Source: an uncultured Lachnospiraceae bacterium (lineage in GTDB: Bacteria; Bacillota; Clostridia; Lachnospirales; Lachnospiraceae). From it: a stretch of DNA of 10,892 nt. This document shows positions 1 through 7,735 of the stretch, piece after piece; position 1 is the stretch's first letter; each line of letters opens with the position of its first letter. The stretch covers positions 1-10,892 of the forward strand of contig CASDUB010000284.1 in assembly GCA_949283905.1 (NCBI GenBank), given 5' to 3'. A program made the translations under genes and the position numbers. The notes beneath the pieces are model-generated. The model saw nothing but the letters and a program-made list of their open reading frames with translations. It had not been told where the DNA came from and searched no databases.

Positions 1-36
1 AGACTTAAAAGAGAACTTGGAAAATATAAAAAATAA
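1..36 (+). CDS. 3' end of an unidentified upstream gene (11 codons)
   Basis: Reading frame 1 is open from the first base and encodes RLKRELGKYKK before a TAA stop at 34-36. The last A of the stop is the first base of the next gene's ATG (TAATG), a typical translational-coupling overlap. The basic, helix-prone tail fits many proteins. In Clostridia a small ZapA-like cell-division gene often precedes this U32 peptidase, but eleven residues cannot confirm that, so no name is given. Confidence 0.45.
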   Translation, partial: RLKRELGKYKK

Positions 37-2210
37 TGAGTAATATGAAAACAGAATTGCTCGCGCCGGCAGGGTCATATGAATCTTTCAGAGCAGGACT
101 TTTGGCCGGCGCCGATGCGTTTTATTTGGGCGGAGACAGGTTTGGAGCGAGAGCATACGCCGATAATTTTAACAGTGATGATCTGCTGAGAACTATTGAT
201 GAAGCTCATTTCTTTGACAAACGTGTATATCTGACAATTAATACTCTGTTTAAAGAAAGAGAAGCCGACGAGCTTTATGACTACATTCTGCCTTATTACA
301 GACAGGGACTCGACGCTGTGATAATTCAGGATTTAGGCGTCGTAAAAGTTGTGAAAGAGTACTTCCCTGATATGCATATACATGCCAGTACTCAAATGAC
401 GGTGACAGGTGCAAACGGAGCCGGATTTCTCGAGGATATCGGCGTAAAAAGAGTTGTACCTGCGCGTGAGCTGTCTCTAAATGAGATAAGTCAGATAAGA
501 GACAACACATCACTGGAAATTGAGTGCTTTGTTCATGGCGCGCTTTGTTACTGCTATTCTGGACAATGCCTTATGAGCAGTTTTATCGGCGGAAGAAGCG
601 GAAACAGAGGAAGATGTGCGCAGCCGTGCAGACTGCCATATGCCGTCTATGAAAACGGAAAGCGGATTTCTAATGAAAATAATTCGTATGCTCTTAACAC
701 AAAAGACATATGTTTGATAGATAATGTCGCAGAGCTGATAGACGCCGGCGTTACATCCTTTAAAATCGAAGGAAGAATGAAACGGCCCGAATATACTGCG
801 GGCGTTGTTTCGGTATACAGAAAATATATTGATCTTTACGAAGAATATAAAATTAAGAAAAAAGCTGATGAAACTGACAGGGAACTCTTGTACGATCTTT
901 TTAACAGAGACGGATTCAGCAGAAGTTACTTTTTTCAGCACAACGGCAAAGACATGATGGCTTTAAGAAATGCGAAAATGTCTGAACCTCGAATGAAAAA
1001 AGCGGAAAAGGCTTACGCTTTCGTAAAAGATTCAATTCTTGTAAACAGATTAAAAAAAGATTTAACGGGCAGATTTGTCATAAGCAGTGACAATAAAACT
1101 GCGGAATTTACGGTTTCTGACGGAAAAATAATTGTTTCAGAAAGATCTGACGAGGTACAGGAGTCATTAAACAGACCGCTTGATGAAGAGTTTGTAAGAA
1201 AACAGCTGAACAAAACAGGCGGTACCGATTTTAATCTTGAAAACCTTGACGTTGAGATCACGGACAATGCCTTTATGACCGTAAAACAGTTAAACGAACT
1301 CAGAAGAGGAGCGTTTGATAAATTTAAGAATGAAATAATCTCTTCCTACAGAAGGAACAATGTTCTTTCGAAAAATTATGGTAATTATAAAAAAGAAGAT
1401 TCAAGATCTGAAAAGGGCGAGATATGGATTTTAGTTCTGACAAAAGCCCAGTTTGACGCCGTAAAGGATATTAAAGGCGTCGGAGGATATTATATTCCGA
1501 TTGAGGTTTGCCTTACTGAATTTACGGATGAGGAACTTAAAGATATAAAAGAAAAAGTTTTTGTTGCGCTTCCGTATATATCGCGAAGCACAAAAAATTC
1601 ATCATATCAGAAAGAAATGATAAGACTTGCCGATCTTGGATTCGGTATGCTTGTAAGAAATATGGAAGACGCCGCGGTTCTTATAAAAAATGGTTCGGCG
1701 GACAAAATCAGGCTCGACTATAACATGTATACCATGAATTCAAATTCAATTTCTTTCTGGAAAATGCACGGAGTAAAGGAAAATACGATTCCTGCCGAAT
1801 TAAATAAAAAAGAAATTAAAGGCAGAGATAATTCCTGCAGCGATCTTATAATATACGGAAGAATGCCGTTGATGATATCGGCTCAGTGTATCAGAAAGAA
1901 TTACGGCAAATGCGATCATTCATACGGATGTATGAAATTAATAGACAGAAAAAAAGCGGAATTTCCTGTATTCTTTGAATGCGGACAGTGTTATAACCTT
2001 ATATATAATTCCGTTCCTGTTTCTCTGCTATCTGAAATGGAACAGGTCAGAAAAACCGGCGCGGCGAGATACAGAGTTATGTTCACAACGGAAACGCCGA
2101 AAATTGCAGCTCAGATTGCTTCTAATGCAGTTGATATCTTAAATAAAAATATTCGATACACAGAAAATTTTGAATTTACAAGAGGACATTTTAACAGAGG
2201 CGTTGAATAA
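36..2210 (+). CDS. U32-family peptidase-like protein (RlhA/YrrO-type)
   Basis: 724 aa. Members of this family are annotated as collagenase-like peptidases, but characterised relatives (E. coli RlhA and TrhP, B. subtilis RlhP proteins) hydroxylate a 23S rRNA or tRNA base, so RNA modification is the likelier role. Visible motifs are YLGGDRFGARA (residues 30-40), HASTQMTVTG (116-125), the U32 signature from E163 to C178 (ECFVHGALC...SGQC), and SFKIEGRMKRPEY (241-253). Cysteines 171, 178, 194/198 and 226 resemble the four-Cys set that binds a 4Fe-4S cluster in the relative UbiU. The C-terminal half (about 380-724) matches the long DUF3656-containing members and carries a second Cys-rich stretch near 620-655. 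The family-typical start MKTELLAPAG is at nt 45. The ATG at 36 adds three residues and overlaps the upstream stop; both are possible and neither has a strong Shine-Dalgarno. It lies directly upstream of the SEDS/PBP pair, probably in the same transcript. Confidence 0.9.
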   Translation: MSNMKTELLAPAGSYESFRAGLLAGADAFYLGGDRFGARAYADNFNSDDLLRTIDEAHFFDKRVYLTINTLFKEREADELYDYILPYYRQGLDAVIIQDLGVVKVVKEYFPDMHIHASTQMTVTGANGAGFLEDIGVKRVVPARELSLNEISQIRDNTSLEIECFVHGALCYCYSGQCLMSSFIGGRSGNRGRCAQPCRLPYAVYENGKRISNENNSYALNTKDICLIDNVAELIDAGVTSFKIEGRMKRPEYTAGVVSVYRKYIDLYEEYKIKKKADETDRELLYDLFNRDGFSRSYFFQHNGKDMMALRNAKMSEPRMKKAEKAYAFVKDSILVNRLKKDLTGRFVISSDNKTAEFTVSDGKIIVSERSDEVQESLNRPLDEEFVRKQLNKTGGTDFNLENLDVEITDNAFMTVKQLNELRRGAFDKFKNEIISSYRRNNVLSKNYGNYKKEDSRSEKGEIWILVLTKAQFDAVKDIKGVGGYYIPIEVCLTEFTDEELKDIKEKVFVALPYISRSTKNSSYQKEMIRLADLGFGMLVRNMEDAAVLIKNGSADKIRLDYNMYTMNSNSISFWKMHGVKENTIPAELNKKEIKGRDNSCSDLIIYGRMPLMISAQCIRKNYGKCDHSYGCMKLIDRKKAEFPVFFECGQCYNLIYNSVPVSLLSEMEQVRKTGAARYRVMFTTETPKIAAQIASNAVDILNKNIRYTENFEFTRGHFNRGVE

Positions 2211-2224
2211 GCTTCTGCCTCTGT
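2194..2224 (+). other. Hairpin spanning the U32 stop codon, just before the ftsW-like SD
   Basis: A perfect 8-bp inverted repeat, ACAGAGGC (2194-2201) and GCCTCTGT (2217-2224), encloses a 15-nt loop that contains the TAA stop of the U32 gene (2208-2210). The next gene's Shine-Dalgarno (CCGGAG, 2225-2230) begins at the next base. No U-tract follows, so it is not a convincing intrinsic terminator. A role in coupling or RNA processing is inference. Confidence 0.45.
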
Positions 2225-2236
2225 CCGGAGAATTTT

Positions 2237-3748
2237 ATGATTAATATTATTGTTGAAATATCTAAATATGTGCTCCTGTTTTTTATGATCATGTTTACAT
2301 GGGGCGTATACAGGGCGCTTGCGGCAAGAGACAGTCTTACAAGATCGTACAGACTGAGAATGCAGCTTGTGTGGATGATATTGTTCAATCTTGTTTCATA
2401 TATAGTGTTGTATATACAGACGATGGACATATTTATGATAGTCATGTACGGCGGAGTCGTGCTGTATATAATACTTACCCAGGTGCTTTACAATATCTTA
2501 TATAAAAGAGCTTCCTTCGTTCTGCTCAATGTTATGTGCATGCTGCTGTCGATTGGTCTTGTAATGCAGTCAAGACTTGGCATTGATACGGCTGTTAAAC
2601 AGCTTATAATAGCGAGCATTGCGACGATAATATCTTTATTCATACCTGTGATAATAAGAAAAGTAAGAGCTCTTCAGAATATGGGATGGTTTTTCGCTAT
2701 AGTCGGAATACTTTTGATCGGCGCCGTATTTGCCCTTGCAAAAGTAACCGGCGGCGGTAAGCTTTCTATTTCGATTGCAGGAATTACATTCCAGTTTTCA
2801 GAGTTTGTAAAAATCACATTTGTATTCTTTATAGCTGGCTTCTTAAAAGAGGTCACCACATTTTCTCAGGTTATAAAAGTAACGCTGCTCGCAGGAATAC
2901 ATGTTATCATACTTGTCATTTCTACAGACCTCGGCGCGGCGCTTATATACTTCGTTGCGTATATTGTTATGGTATGCGTAGCCACGAGAAAAGTGGGATA
3001 CGCATTCTTAGGCCTTGGCGGCATGGCAGCGGCTTCTGTCGTCGCCTACAAACTTTTTTCGCATGTCAGGGTCAGGGTAGAGGTATGGAGAGATCCATTT
3101 GCTGACTATCAGGGAACAGGATATCAGATAATCCAGGCTCTTTTCGGCGTTTGCGCCGGCGGATGGTTCGGAACAGGACTTTTAAACGGCTCGCCTACAA
3201 GCATTCCTATCGTAAAAGAGGATTTTATCTTTGCAGCAGTATGTGAAGAGATGGGAATATTGTTTGCAATCTGTCTTATATTGCTCTGCATGGGGCTTTT
3301 CCTTGTAATAGTTAATATTTCGATGAAGCTTAGCAACAGATTTTACAAGCTTGTAGCCATCGGACTCGGAATCGAATATGCTTTTCAGGTGTTCCTTACG
3401 ATAGGAGGAACGACAAAGTTTATTCCTATGACGGGAGTTACGCTTCCGCTTATCAGTTACGGCGGAAGTTCCGTAATGTGTACGATATTTATGCTTGCGA
3501 TAATACAGGGATTATATGTACTCAGAAAAGATGAAATAGCAGAGGATGATTTAGCTGACGAAATAGAAGAATTCGATGACAGAGAATATTATCCGGAAAG
3601 AGACACGGATGCCACAAGGGAATTAACAGGAATTACAAGACAATTTACAGGACAACAATATGAAGAAAAGAAACCAGGACAGGGATTTAATACAGAAGAA
3701 CTTGAACGAAAAATCGAAAAAGCGACAGAAGACAGCCTCAGGTGGTAA
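2237..3748 (+). CDS. SEDS peptidoglycan glycosyltransferase, FtsW/RodA/SpoVE family
   Basis: 503 aa, polytopic membrane protein. SEDS proteins polymerise lipid II into glycan strands together with a class B PBP. Diagnostic segments are FQFSEFVKI, the extracytoplasmic loop DPFADYQGTGYQIIQAL, KEDFIFAAVCEEMGI, and the C-terminal TGVTLPLISYGGSSV. D329 in the KEDFIF motif corresponds to the catalytic Asp of this family (D297 in E. coli FtsW). The canonical first SEDS helix begins only near residue 95. The preceding residues hold about three extra hydrophobic segments (about 5-28, 43-63, 66-88). After the last helix, a hydrophilic acidic tail runs from about 430 to 503. The start is supported by CCGGAG seven bases upstream. 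It overlaps the next gene by 89 nt. FtsW, RodA and SpoVE cannot be told apart by eye, so no symbol is assigned. Confidence 0.93.
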   Translation: MINIIVEISKYVLLFFMIMFTWGVYRALAARDSLTRSYRLRMQLVWMILFNLVSYIVLYIQTMDIFMIVMYGGVVLYIILTQVLYNILYKRASFVLLNVMCMLLSIGLVMQSRLGIDTAVKQLIIASIATIISLFIPVIIRKVRALQNMGWFFAIVGILLIGAVFALAKVTGGGKLSISIAGITFQFSEFVKITFVFFIAGFLKEVTTFSQVIKVTLLAGIHVIILVISTDLGAALIYFVAYIVMVCVATRKVGYAFLGLGGMAAASVVAYKLFSHVRVRVEVWRDPFADYQGTGYQIIQALFGVCAGGWFGTGLLNGSPTSIPIVKEDFIFAAVCEEMGILFAICLILLCMGLFLVIVNISMKLSNRFYKLVAIGLGIEYAFQVFLTIGGTTKFIPMTGVTLPLISYGGSSVMCTIFMLAIIQGLYVLRKDEIAEDDLADEIEEFDDREYYPERDTDATRELTGITRQFTGQQYEEKKPGQGFNTEELERKIEKATEDSLRW

Positions 3749-5138
3749 ATCTTACGTTATTGTTTCGTATATGTTTTTGTCTCTGTTTCTCGCTATGATA
3801 ATATATATGATATATTTTCAGACAAACGAAAGCGAGGAACTCTTAAACAGTCCTTACAATAACAGAAAAGACGCCGCGGCCGAATCGGTAATAAGAGGCT
3901 CGATTCTTGCAAACGACGGAACTATTCTTGCTTCGACGTCAGTTGATGAAGAAGGAAATGAAGTAAGAAATTATTCATATAACAACCTGTTTGCTCAGGT
4001 GGTCGGATATTCCGATTACGGAAATGCCGGTCTTGAAGCGACACAGAATACAACATTGCTTACTTCACATGAAAATATAGCGGATCAGGTTCAGAAAGAA
4101 CTGAACAATGTAAAGAGAAACGGCGATGATCTCGTAACAAGTCTCGACGTGCATCTGCAGTCTGTGGCATACGATGTTTTGGGAGGAAGAAAGGGCGCCG
4201 TTGTAGCTTTGGATGCCGATACGGGAAAAGTGCTTGCATGTGTCAGCCAGCCGGATTTTAATCCAAATACAATTTCCGAAGACTGGGAAGATTTAAATCT
4301 TGAAGGCAGCGGTAGTCCGTTCTTAAACAGAGGAATTCAGGGCCTTTATGAACCGGGCTCTACATTTAAGATGGTAACGGCTATCGCATATCTCGAACAG
4401 TACGGCACCGACAGCGATTTTTATTTTGATTGTACGGGAGAGTACACTCAGGGCGGTTATACCATGCACTGTTCGCATAATGCCGTTCATGGCGGCCAGA
4501 GCCTTGCAGATGCTTTCGCAAATTCATGCAACTGCGCATTTTCTTATATCGCTACTGAGCTTCTTGACGAAGACGCTTTGGCAAAAACTGCCGAAAGACT
4601 TCATTTTAACGGCGACTTTGATTTTGGACTGCCGTCGAATGACAGTGTTTTTTCACTTGACAAAACAACAAAAGACGGACTTACAATGCAGACTGCGATA
4701 GGACAGGGCGAAACTCTTATGACTCCAATGCATATAGCGATGATCACCGATGCCGTCTATAATAACGGAACGATGTATGAACCGAAATTTATTAATCAGG
4801 TTCAGAGCGCCGATAATACTGTAGTTAAAACAGTTGAGTGCAAAGAATTGGGACAGGTTATTGATCCTGAGATTGCACAGATTCTCAAAGGATATATGCA
4901 GGGCGTATGTGAATACGGTACAGCAGCTCAGATGGCATCTCTTCCATATGGCGTATGTGGAAAGACAGGAACTGCCGAATATGCCAACGATCAGGGATAT
5001 GTTCACAGCTGGTTTACGGGATTTACTACAACATGTGAAAATGATATTGTAATTACGGTTGTTATCGAAGAGGCAGTTGAAGGAGATGCAACGGCAGCCG
5101 ATCTCGCAGCAGCTATCCTGTCGGAGTATTACGGATGA
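3660..5138 (+). CDS. Class B penicillin-binding protein (PbpA-like transpeptidase)
   Basis: 492 aa, membrane-anchored D,D-transpeptidase that cross-links peptidoglycan; the natural partner of the SEDS protein encoded just upstream. It has a basic cytoplasmic tail (1-31), one transmembrane helix (about 32-53) and an extracytoplasmic part. The transpeptidase motifs are complete: S234-T-F-K237 with the catalytic Ser in PGSTFK, S289-C-N291, and K435-T-G-T438. C258 and C271 lie in the usual loop before HG and could pair. The region between membrane and catalytic domain is only about 100-150 residues (RGSILANDGTILA onward), so this is the compact Mycobacterium PbpA-like layout, not the long PBP2/SpoVD type. 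The start lies inside the upstream gene. AGGA at 3649-3652, seven bases before the ATG, supports it. The next Met (residue 38) would fall within the membrane helix. Confidence 0.93.
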   Translation: MKKRNQDRDLIQKNLNEKSKKRQKTASGGKSYVIVSYMFLSLFLAMIIYMIYFQTNESEELLNSPYNNRKDAAAESVIRGSILANDGTILASTSVDEEGNEVRNYSYNNLFAQVVGYSDYGNAGLEATQNTTLLTSHENIADQVQKELNNVKRNGDDLVTSLDVHLQSVAYDVLGGRKGAVVALDADTGKVLACVSQPDFNPNTISEDWEDLNLEGSGSPFLNRGIQGLYEPGSTFKMVTAIAYLEQYGTDSDFYFDCTGEYTQGGYTMHCSHNAVHGGQSLADAFANSCNCAFSYIATELLDEDALAKTAERLHFNGDFDFGLPSNDSVFSLDKTTKDGLTMQTAIGQGETLMTPMHIAMITDAVYNNGTMYEPKFINQVQSADNTVVKTVECKELGQVIDPEIAQILKGYMQGVCEYGTAAQMASLPYGVCGKTGTAEYANDQGYVHSWFTGFTTTCENDIVITVVIEEAVEGDATAADLAAAILSEYYG

Positions 5139-5165
5139 TCATCTGATCCTGCAGGGATCGGTGAT
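5138..5165 (+). other. Imperfect hairpin between the PBP gene and the next gene
   Basis: GATCC (5145-5149) pairs with GGATC (5155-5159) around the loop TGCAG. The stem continues outward through a G-U pair, a C-G pair and ATCA/TGAT, with one bulged T. No U-run follows, so it is not called a terminator. It lies between the PBP stop codon and the SD of the 102-aa gene and could affect mRNA processing or relative expression; that is inference. Confidence 0.35.
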
Positions 5166-5176
5166 TGAGCAGGCAG

Positions 5177-5183
5177 AAGGGAG
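5177..5183 (+). promoter_or_regulatory. Ribosome binding site deciding the start of the 102-aa gene
   Basis: AAGGGAG lies five bases before ATG 5189. The longer in-frame TTG at 5165 has no such site and sits in the hairpin arm, so the ATG is the better start. Confidence 0.7.
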
Positions 5184-5188
5184 ATTTT

Positions 5189-5497
5189 ATGATCAGGATC
5201 CATGAACTTATGTATGTAGATGATGCATTAAAAGAAAAAATAGACGAAGTTCAGGAAGCATTGGACAATAATAAGATTGTGCCTTCTGTTTACTATATTA
5301 CTTTAGCCTCCAATGAGGTTGAACAGCTGGATATAATTTCGGGATGGATGTTTCGCACTGAAGAAAGAAATGCAGATGAGATCGTTGTGGTAGGCGTTGC
5401 TAAAAGCAAAAGAGCCGCGATCGAACTTGTGCAAAAGATGGCGGAAGATTCATACAGGACATTGGGTAACTGTAATCTGAGAAAAATGTTCAGTTAA
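5189..5497 (+). CDS. Small conserved-looking protein of unknown function
   Basis: 102 aa, not recognised. It is soluble: no signal peptide or membrane segment is visible. Helix-prone, charged stretches (about 11-28 and 73-92) flank probable beta strands (VYYITLA, about 34-40; EIVVVGVAKS, about 64-73), suggesting a small alpha/beta fold. C95 is the only cysteine. The start follows a strong Shine-Dalgarno. The gene sits between the PBP and DUF2953 genes, 15 nt before the latter, so it is probably co-transcribed in a wall/sporulation operon. No enzymatic motif is visible and no function is proposed. Confidence 0.75.
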   Translation: MIRIHELMYVDDALKEKIDEVQEALDNNKIVPSVYYITLASNEVEQLDIISGWMFRTEERNADEIVVVGVAKSKRAAIELVQKMAEDSYRTLGNCNLRKMFS

Positions 5498-5512
5498 ATA
5501 TAGAGGGGAAAC

Positions 5513-6451
5513 ATGCATATTTTATTAGGAATATTATCTGTTATAGGATTTGTATTACTGATTATCCTTCTGATAATAATCGCACTACTGGCGATGATAC
5601 TGTTTCTTCCTGTTGTATACAGAGTAAAGGTATTGAAAAACGGAACCTTTTTGGCAAACGGATCCGTAAGGTGGCTGTTTGGAGCCTTGAGCTTTAAGTT
5701 TTCTTTTGTAAACGGTCGATTGAATTATATGTTAAGGATATTCGGCGTTCCGATAAAAAAACTTCAAAAGAAGGCTAATGATAATACTCAGGCAAAAATT
5801 CCGAATGTCGGATCAAAACCTTTCGGTGAAACAGGAAAAACAGAATACGAGCCGGCAAAGAAACAGCCGACTATCAAACCGGGAGAGATCATAAGCGAAG
5901 AGCCGGAATCAGATGAAAAAAAGATAAAGATCGAGATTTCGGAAGAACAGTTAAAGAAGGATTATCAGGAGAAAAAAACTCCGCTTACGGATAAAATTAA
6001 GTTTAAAATAAAAAGCATATGTGATAAACTAAAGAAAGTTAAGAGCATCTTGGATTTAATATCAAAGATAAAAGATCCTGTTATTAAACTGATCAAATCG
6101 ATAATGCCTAAAAAAGTTAAAGGGTATATCAATTTCGGATTTGACGATCCTTCACGAACGGGAATGGTATATGCGGTTTTAGGAGCACTGTGCGTGCCGA
6201 TACCGAGAGATCTTGCGCTTAATCCCGATTTTGAAAACGGCAGATTTGAATGTGATGTTAAAATATCCGGAAGGATATTTATAATTAATATAGCAATTTG
6301 TGCTGTTAAACTTTTCATGATTCCTGAATTCAGGGAATTGCTTGGCTTTAGTTCTACTAAAAACGGAACCGGCGGAAAAAAACGAAAACACAGCAGAAAA
6401 AGAGTAAAGAAATATAAAGCAAGAATCAGGCAAGGAGGCAAACATGACTGA
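5513..6451 (+). CDS. DUF2953 membrane protein (YtfI-like)
   Basis: 312 aa. A long N-terminal hydrophobic segment (about 1-36) is followed by the DUF2953-type region (YRVKVLKNGTFLANG, then WLFGALSFKFSFVNGRL). A Lys/Glu-rich low-complexity linker spans about 85-160, and a C-terminal conserved part (GYINFGFDDPSRTGMVYAVL) is followed by a second hydrophobic stretch near 258-275. It ends in a strongly basic tail. In B. subtilis and many Clostridia a DUF2953 gene (ytfI) is immediately upstream of gerW/ytfJ, as here. The molecular function is unknown; a role linked to spore formation is inferred from that pairing. GAGGGGAAAC precedes the ATG. The 3' end overlaps ytfJ by 8 nt, indicating translational coupling. 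Confidence 0.82.
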   Translation: MHILLGILSVIGFVLLIILLIIIALLAMILFLPVVYRVKVLKNGTFLANGSVRWLFGALSFKFSFVNGRLNYMLRIFGVPIKKLQKKANDNTQAKIPNVGSKPFGETGKTEYEPAKKQPTIKPGEIISEEPESDEKKIKIEISEEQLKKDYQEKKTPLTDKIKFKIKSICDKLKKVKSILDLISKIKDPVIKLIKSIMPKKVKGYINFGFDDPSRTGMVYAVLGALCVPIPRDLALNPDFENGRFECDVKISGRIFIINIAICAVKLFMIPEFRELLGFSSTKNGTGGKKRKHSRKRVKKYKARIRQGGKHD

Positions 6452-6830
6452 AGTTAATAATAATAAATTTAAAGCAAACATAGACGCTCTTATGGACGGA
6501 TTAAAAGGTTTTTTGAGCACAAAAACAGTAGTCGGTGAACCGATGGACGTAAACGGAACGATCATCATTCCTCTTGCGGATGTATCATTCGGTATGGCGG
6601 CCGGAGCGTCTGACGGCGACAATAAAAATAAAGTCGGAGGAGGACTTGGCGCCAAGATCAATCCTTCAGCTATGCTTGTCATAAACGAGAATGGATCGAG
6701 AATGGTGACAGTTAAAGATGATTCAGGCATATTCGGAAAGATACTTGACATGGCTCCTGATATTATTGCTAAGTTTACAAAGAAAAATGAAGCCGATCCC
6801 GTAAAAGATCTTTTCGATGAGGAAGATTGA
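6444..6830 (+). CDS. ytfJ: GerW/YtfJ-family spore protein
   Basis: 128 aa, the usual size. Family features are the N-terminal helix DALMDGLKGFLSTKTVVGEP, IIIPLADVSFGMAAG, a Gly-rich segment (KVGGGLGAKINPSA), and a C-terminal VTVKDDSGIFGKILDMAPDI. In B. subtilis GerW (YtfJ) is made in the forespore and is needed for normal germination, linked to the cortex-lytic enzyme SleB. It has a strong AAGGAGG six to seven bases upstream, within the end of the DUF2953 gene. The gene ends the core block. No terminator follows, and the LysR gene starts almost at once. Confidence 0.92.
   Translation: MTEVNNNKFKANIDALMDGLKGFLSTKTVVGEPMDVNGTIIIPLADVSFGMAAGASDGDNKNKVGGGLGAKINPSAMLVINENGSRMVTVKDDSGIFGKILDMAPDIIAKFTKKNEADPVKDLFDEED
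6758..6766 (+). promoter_or_regulatory. Possible extended -10 promoter for the lysR gene, inside ytfJ
   Basis: TGATATTAT fits an extended -10 (TGn plus TATTAT, five of six matches to TATAAT). It would start transcription near 6773, about 68 nt before the LysR ATG. No good -35 lies 17 nt upstream, although a perfect TTGACA (6745-6750) is nearby at the wrong spacing. It lies in ytfJ coding sequence, so it could be chance. Confidence 0.22.
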
Positions 6831-6840
6831 AATTAATCGG

Positions 6841-7731
6841 ATGGAATTACGGGTACTGAATTATTTTTTGGCAATTGCCAGAGAAGAGAATTTTACGAGG
6901 GCTGCAGAGCAGTTACATATAACACAGCCGACCCTGTCAAGGCAAATTGCTGACTTGGAACAGGAACTTGGCGTTAAACTGTTTATTCGCAGCAATCATA
7001 ATATTATTTTAACTGAAGACGGTATGATCCTAAAACGCCGCGCACAGGAAATTTTATCTTTAGCAGACAAAACAAAGCGTGATTTTTTGCAAAAAGATGA
7101 AAATTTAGAAGGCGTTATATCTATCGGCAGCGGTGAGTTTTTATCAACAAAGGTTTTGACAGATTGCATCGCTCGTTTTTGCAAAAAGCATCCTCTGATA
7201 CATTTTGAAATTTACAGTGGAAATGCAGGAAATATTCGAGATTATATAGAAAGAGGTCTGTTAGATTTAGGCCTGATGACTGAACCGATTGATATCAGAA
7301 AGTATGAATTTATTACTATGCCGGTTGAAGAGCAGTGGGGAGTATTGGTAAGAGAGGATTCTCATCTGGCAGACAGGAAGTTTATCAGTCCTCAGGATTT
7401 GATTGATATACCGCTTATTTCTTCTACGAATGAATTTGCAGAAAGCAGTGTCGGCAAATGGTTTGGAGAATATTCATCACGGGTGAACATTATCGCAAAG
7501 GGAAATTTGCTTTACAACGAAGCGATGCTCGCGAAAAGTAATATTGGAGCGGTAATCTGCATTCGATTAAATTGTACTTATGAAGGGCTGCGGTTTATTC
7601 CGTTTTATCCGTCGCTTACAACGGATACTGCATTAGCATGGAAAAAAGATCAATTTTTTTCTGCCGCTACAACTTCTTTTATTGACTTTTCAAAGAAATA
7701 CCTAAAAGGTATTTCTGGTGATGAATTGTAA
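6841..7731 (+). CDS. LysR-type transcriptional regulator
   Basis: 296 aa, a standard length for the family. The N-terminal winged helix-turn-helix is clear: MELRVLNYFLAIAREENFT, then AAEQLHITQPTLSRQIADLE (about 21-40) and LGVKLFIR. The rest is a periplasmic-binding-protein-like effector domain (VISIGSGEFL, DLGLMTEPID, WGVLVRED). I chose ATG 6841 because MELRVL is where close family members begin. ATG 6817, inside the end of ytfJ, would add eight atypical residues. Neither start has a proper Shine-Dalgarno. Family members often control adjacent metabolic genes, so the downstream operon is the likely target. The effector is unknown. Confidence 0.9.
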   Translation: MELRVLNYFLAIAREENFTRAAEQLHITQPTLSRQIADLEQELGVKLFIRSNHNIILTEDGMILKRRAQEILSLADKTKRDFLQKDENLEGVISIGSGEFLSTKVLTDCIARFCKKHPLIHFEIYSGNAGNIRDYIERGLLDLGLMTEPIDIRKYEFITMPVEEQWGVLVREDSHLADRKFISPQDLIDIPLISSTNEFAESSVGKWFGEYSSRVNIIAKGNLLYNEAMLAKSNIGAVICIRLNCTYEGLRFIPFYPSLTTDTALAWKKDQFFSAATTSFIDFSKKYLKGISGDEL

Positions 7732-7735
7732 GTAT

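Noticed and set aside
4426..5052. Open frames on both strands inside the PBP gene
   Set aside because: The PBP frame carries all three transpeptidase motifs through this region; the others lack family features and convincing ribosome sites.
5138..5165. Hairpin after the PBP gene as an intrinsic terminator
   Set aside because: No T-run follows it, and the next gene starts within about 25 nt.
5165..5188. TTG start extending the 102-aa protein by eight residues
   Set aside because: ATG 5189 has an SD at ideal spacing; the TTG has none.
6179..6751. Antisense open frame of about 190 codons opposite the DUF2953 and ytfJ genes
   Set aside because: It lies across two well-supported genes, has no recognisable domain, and its sequence is what reverse-strand reading of those genes would give.
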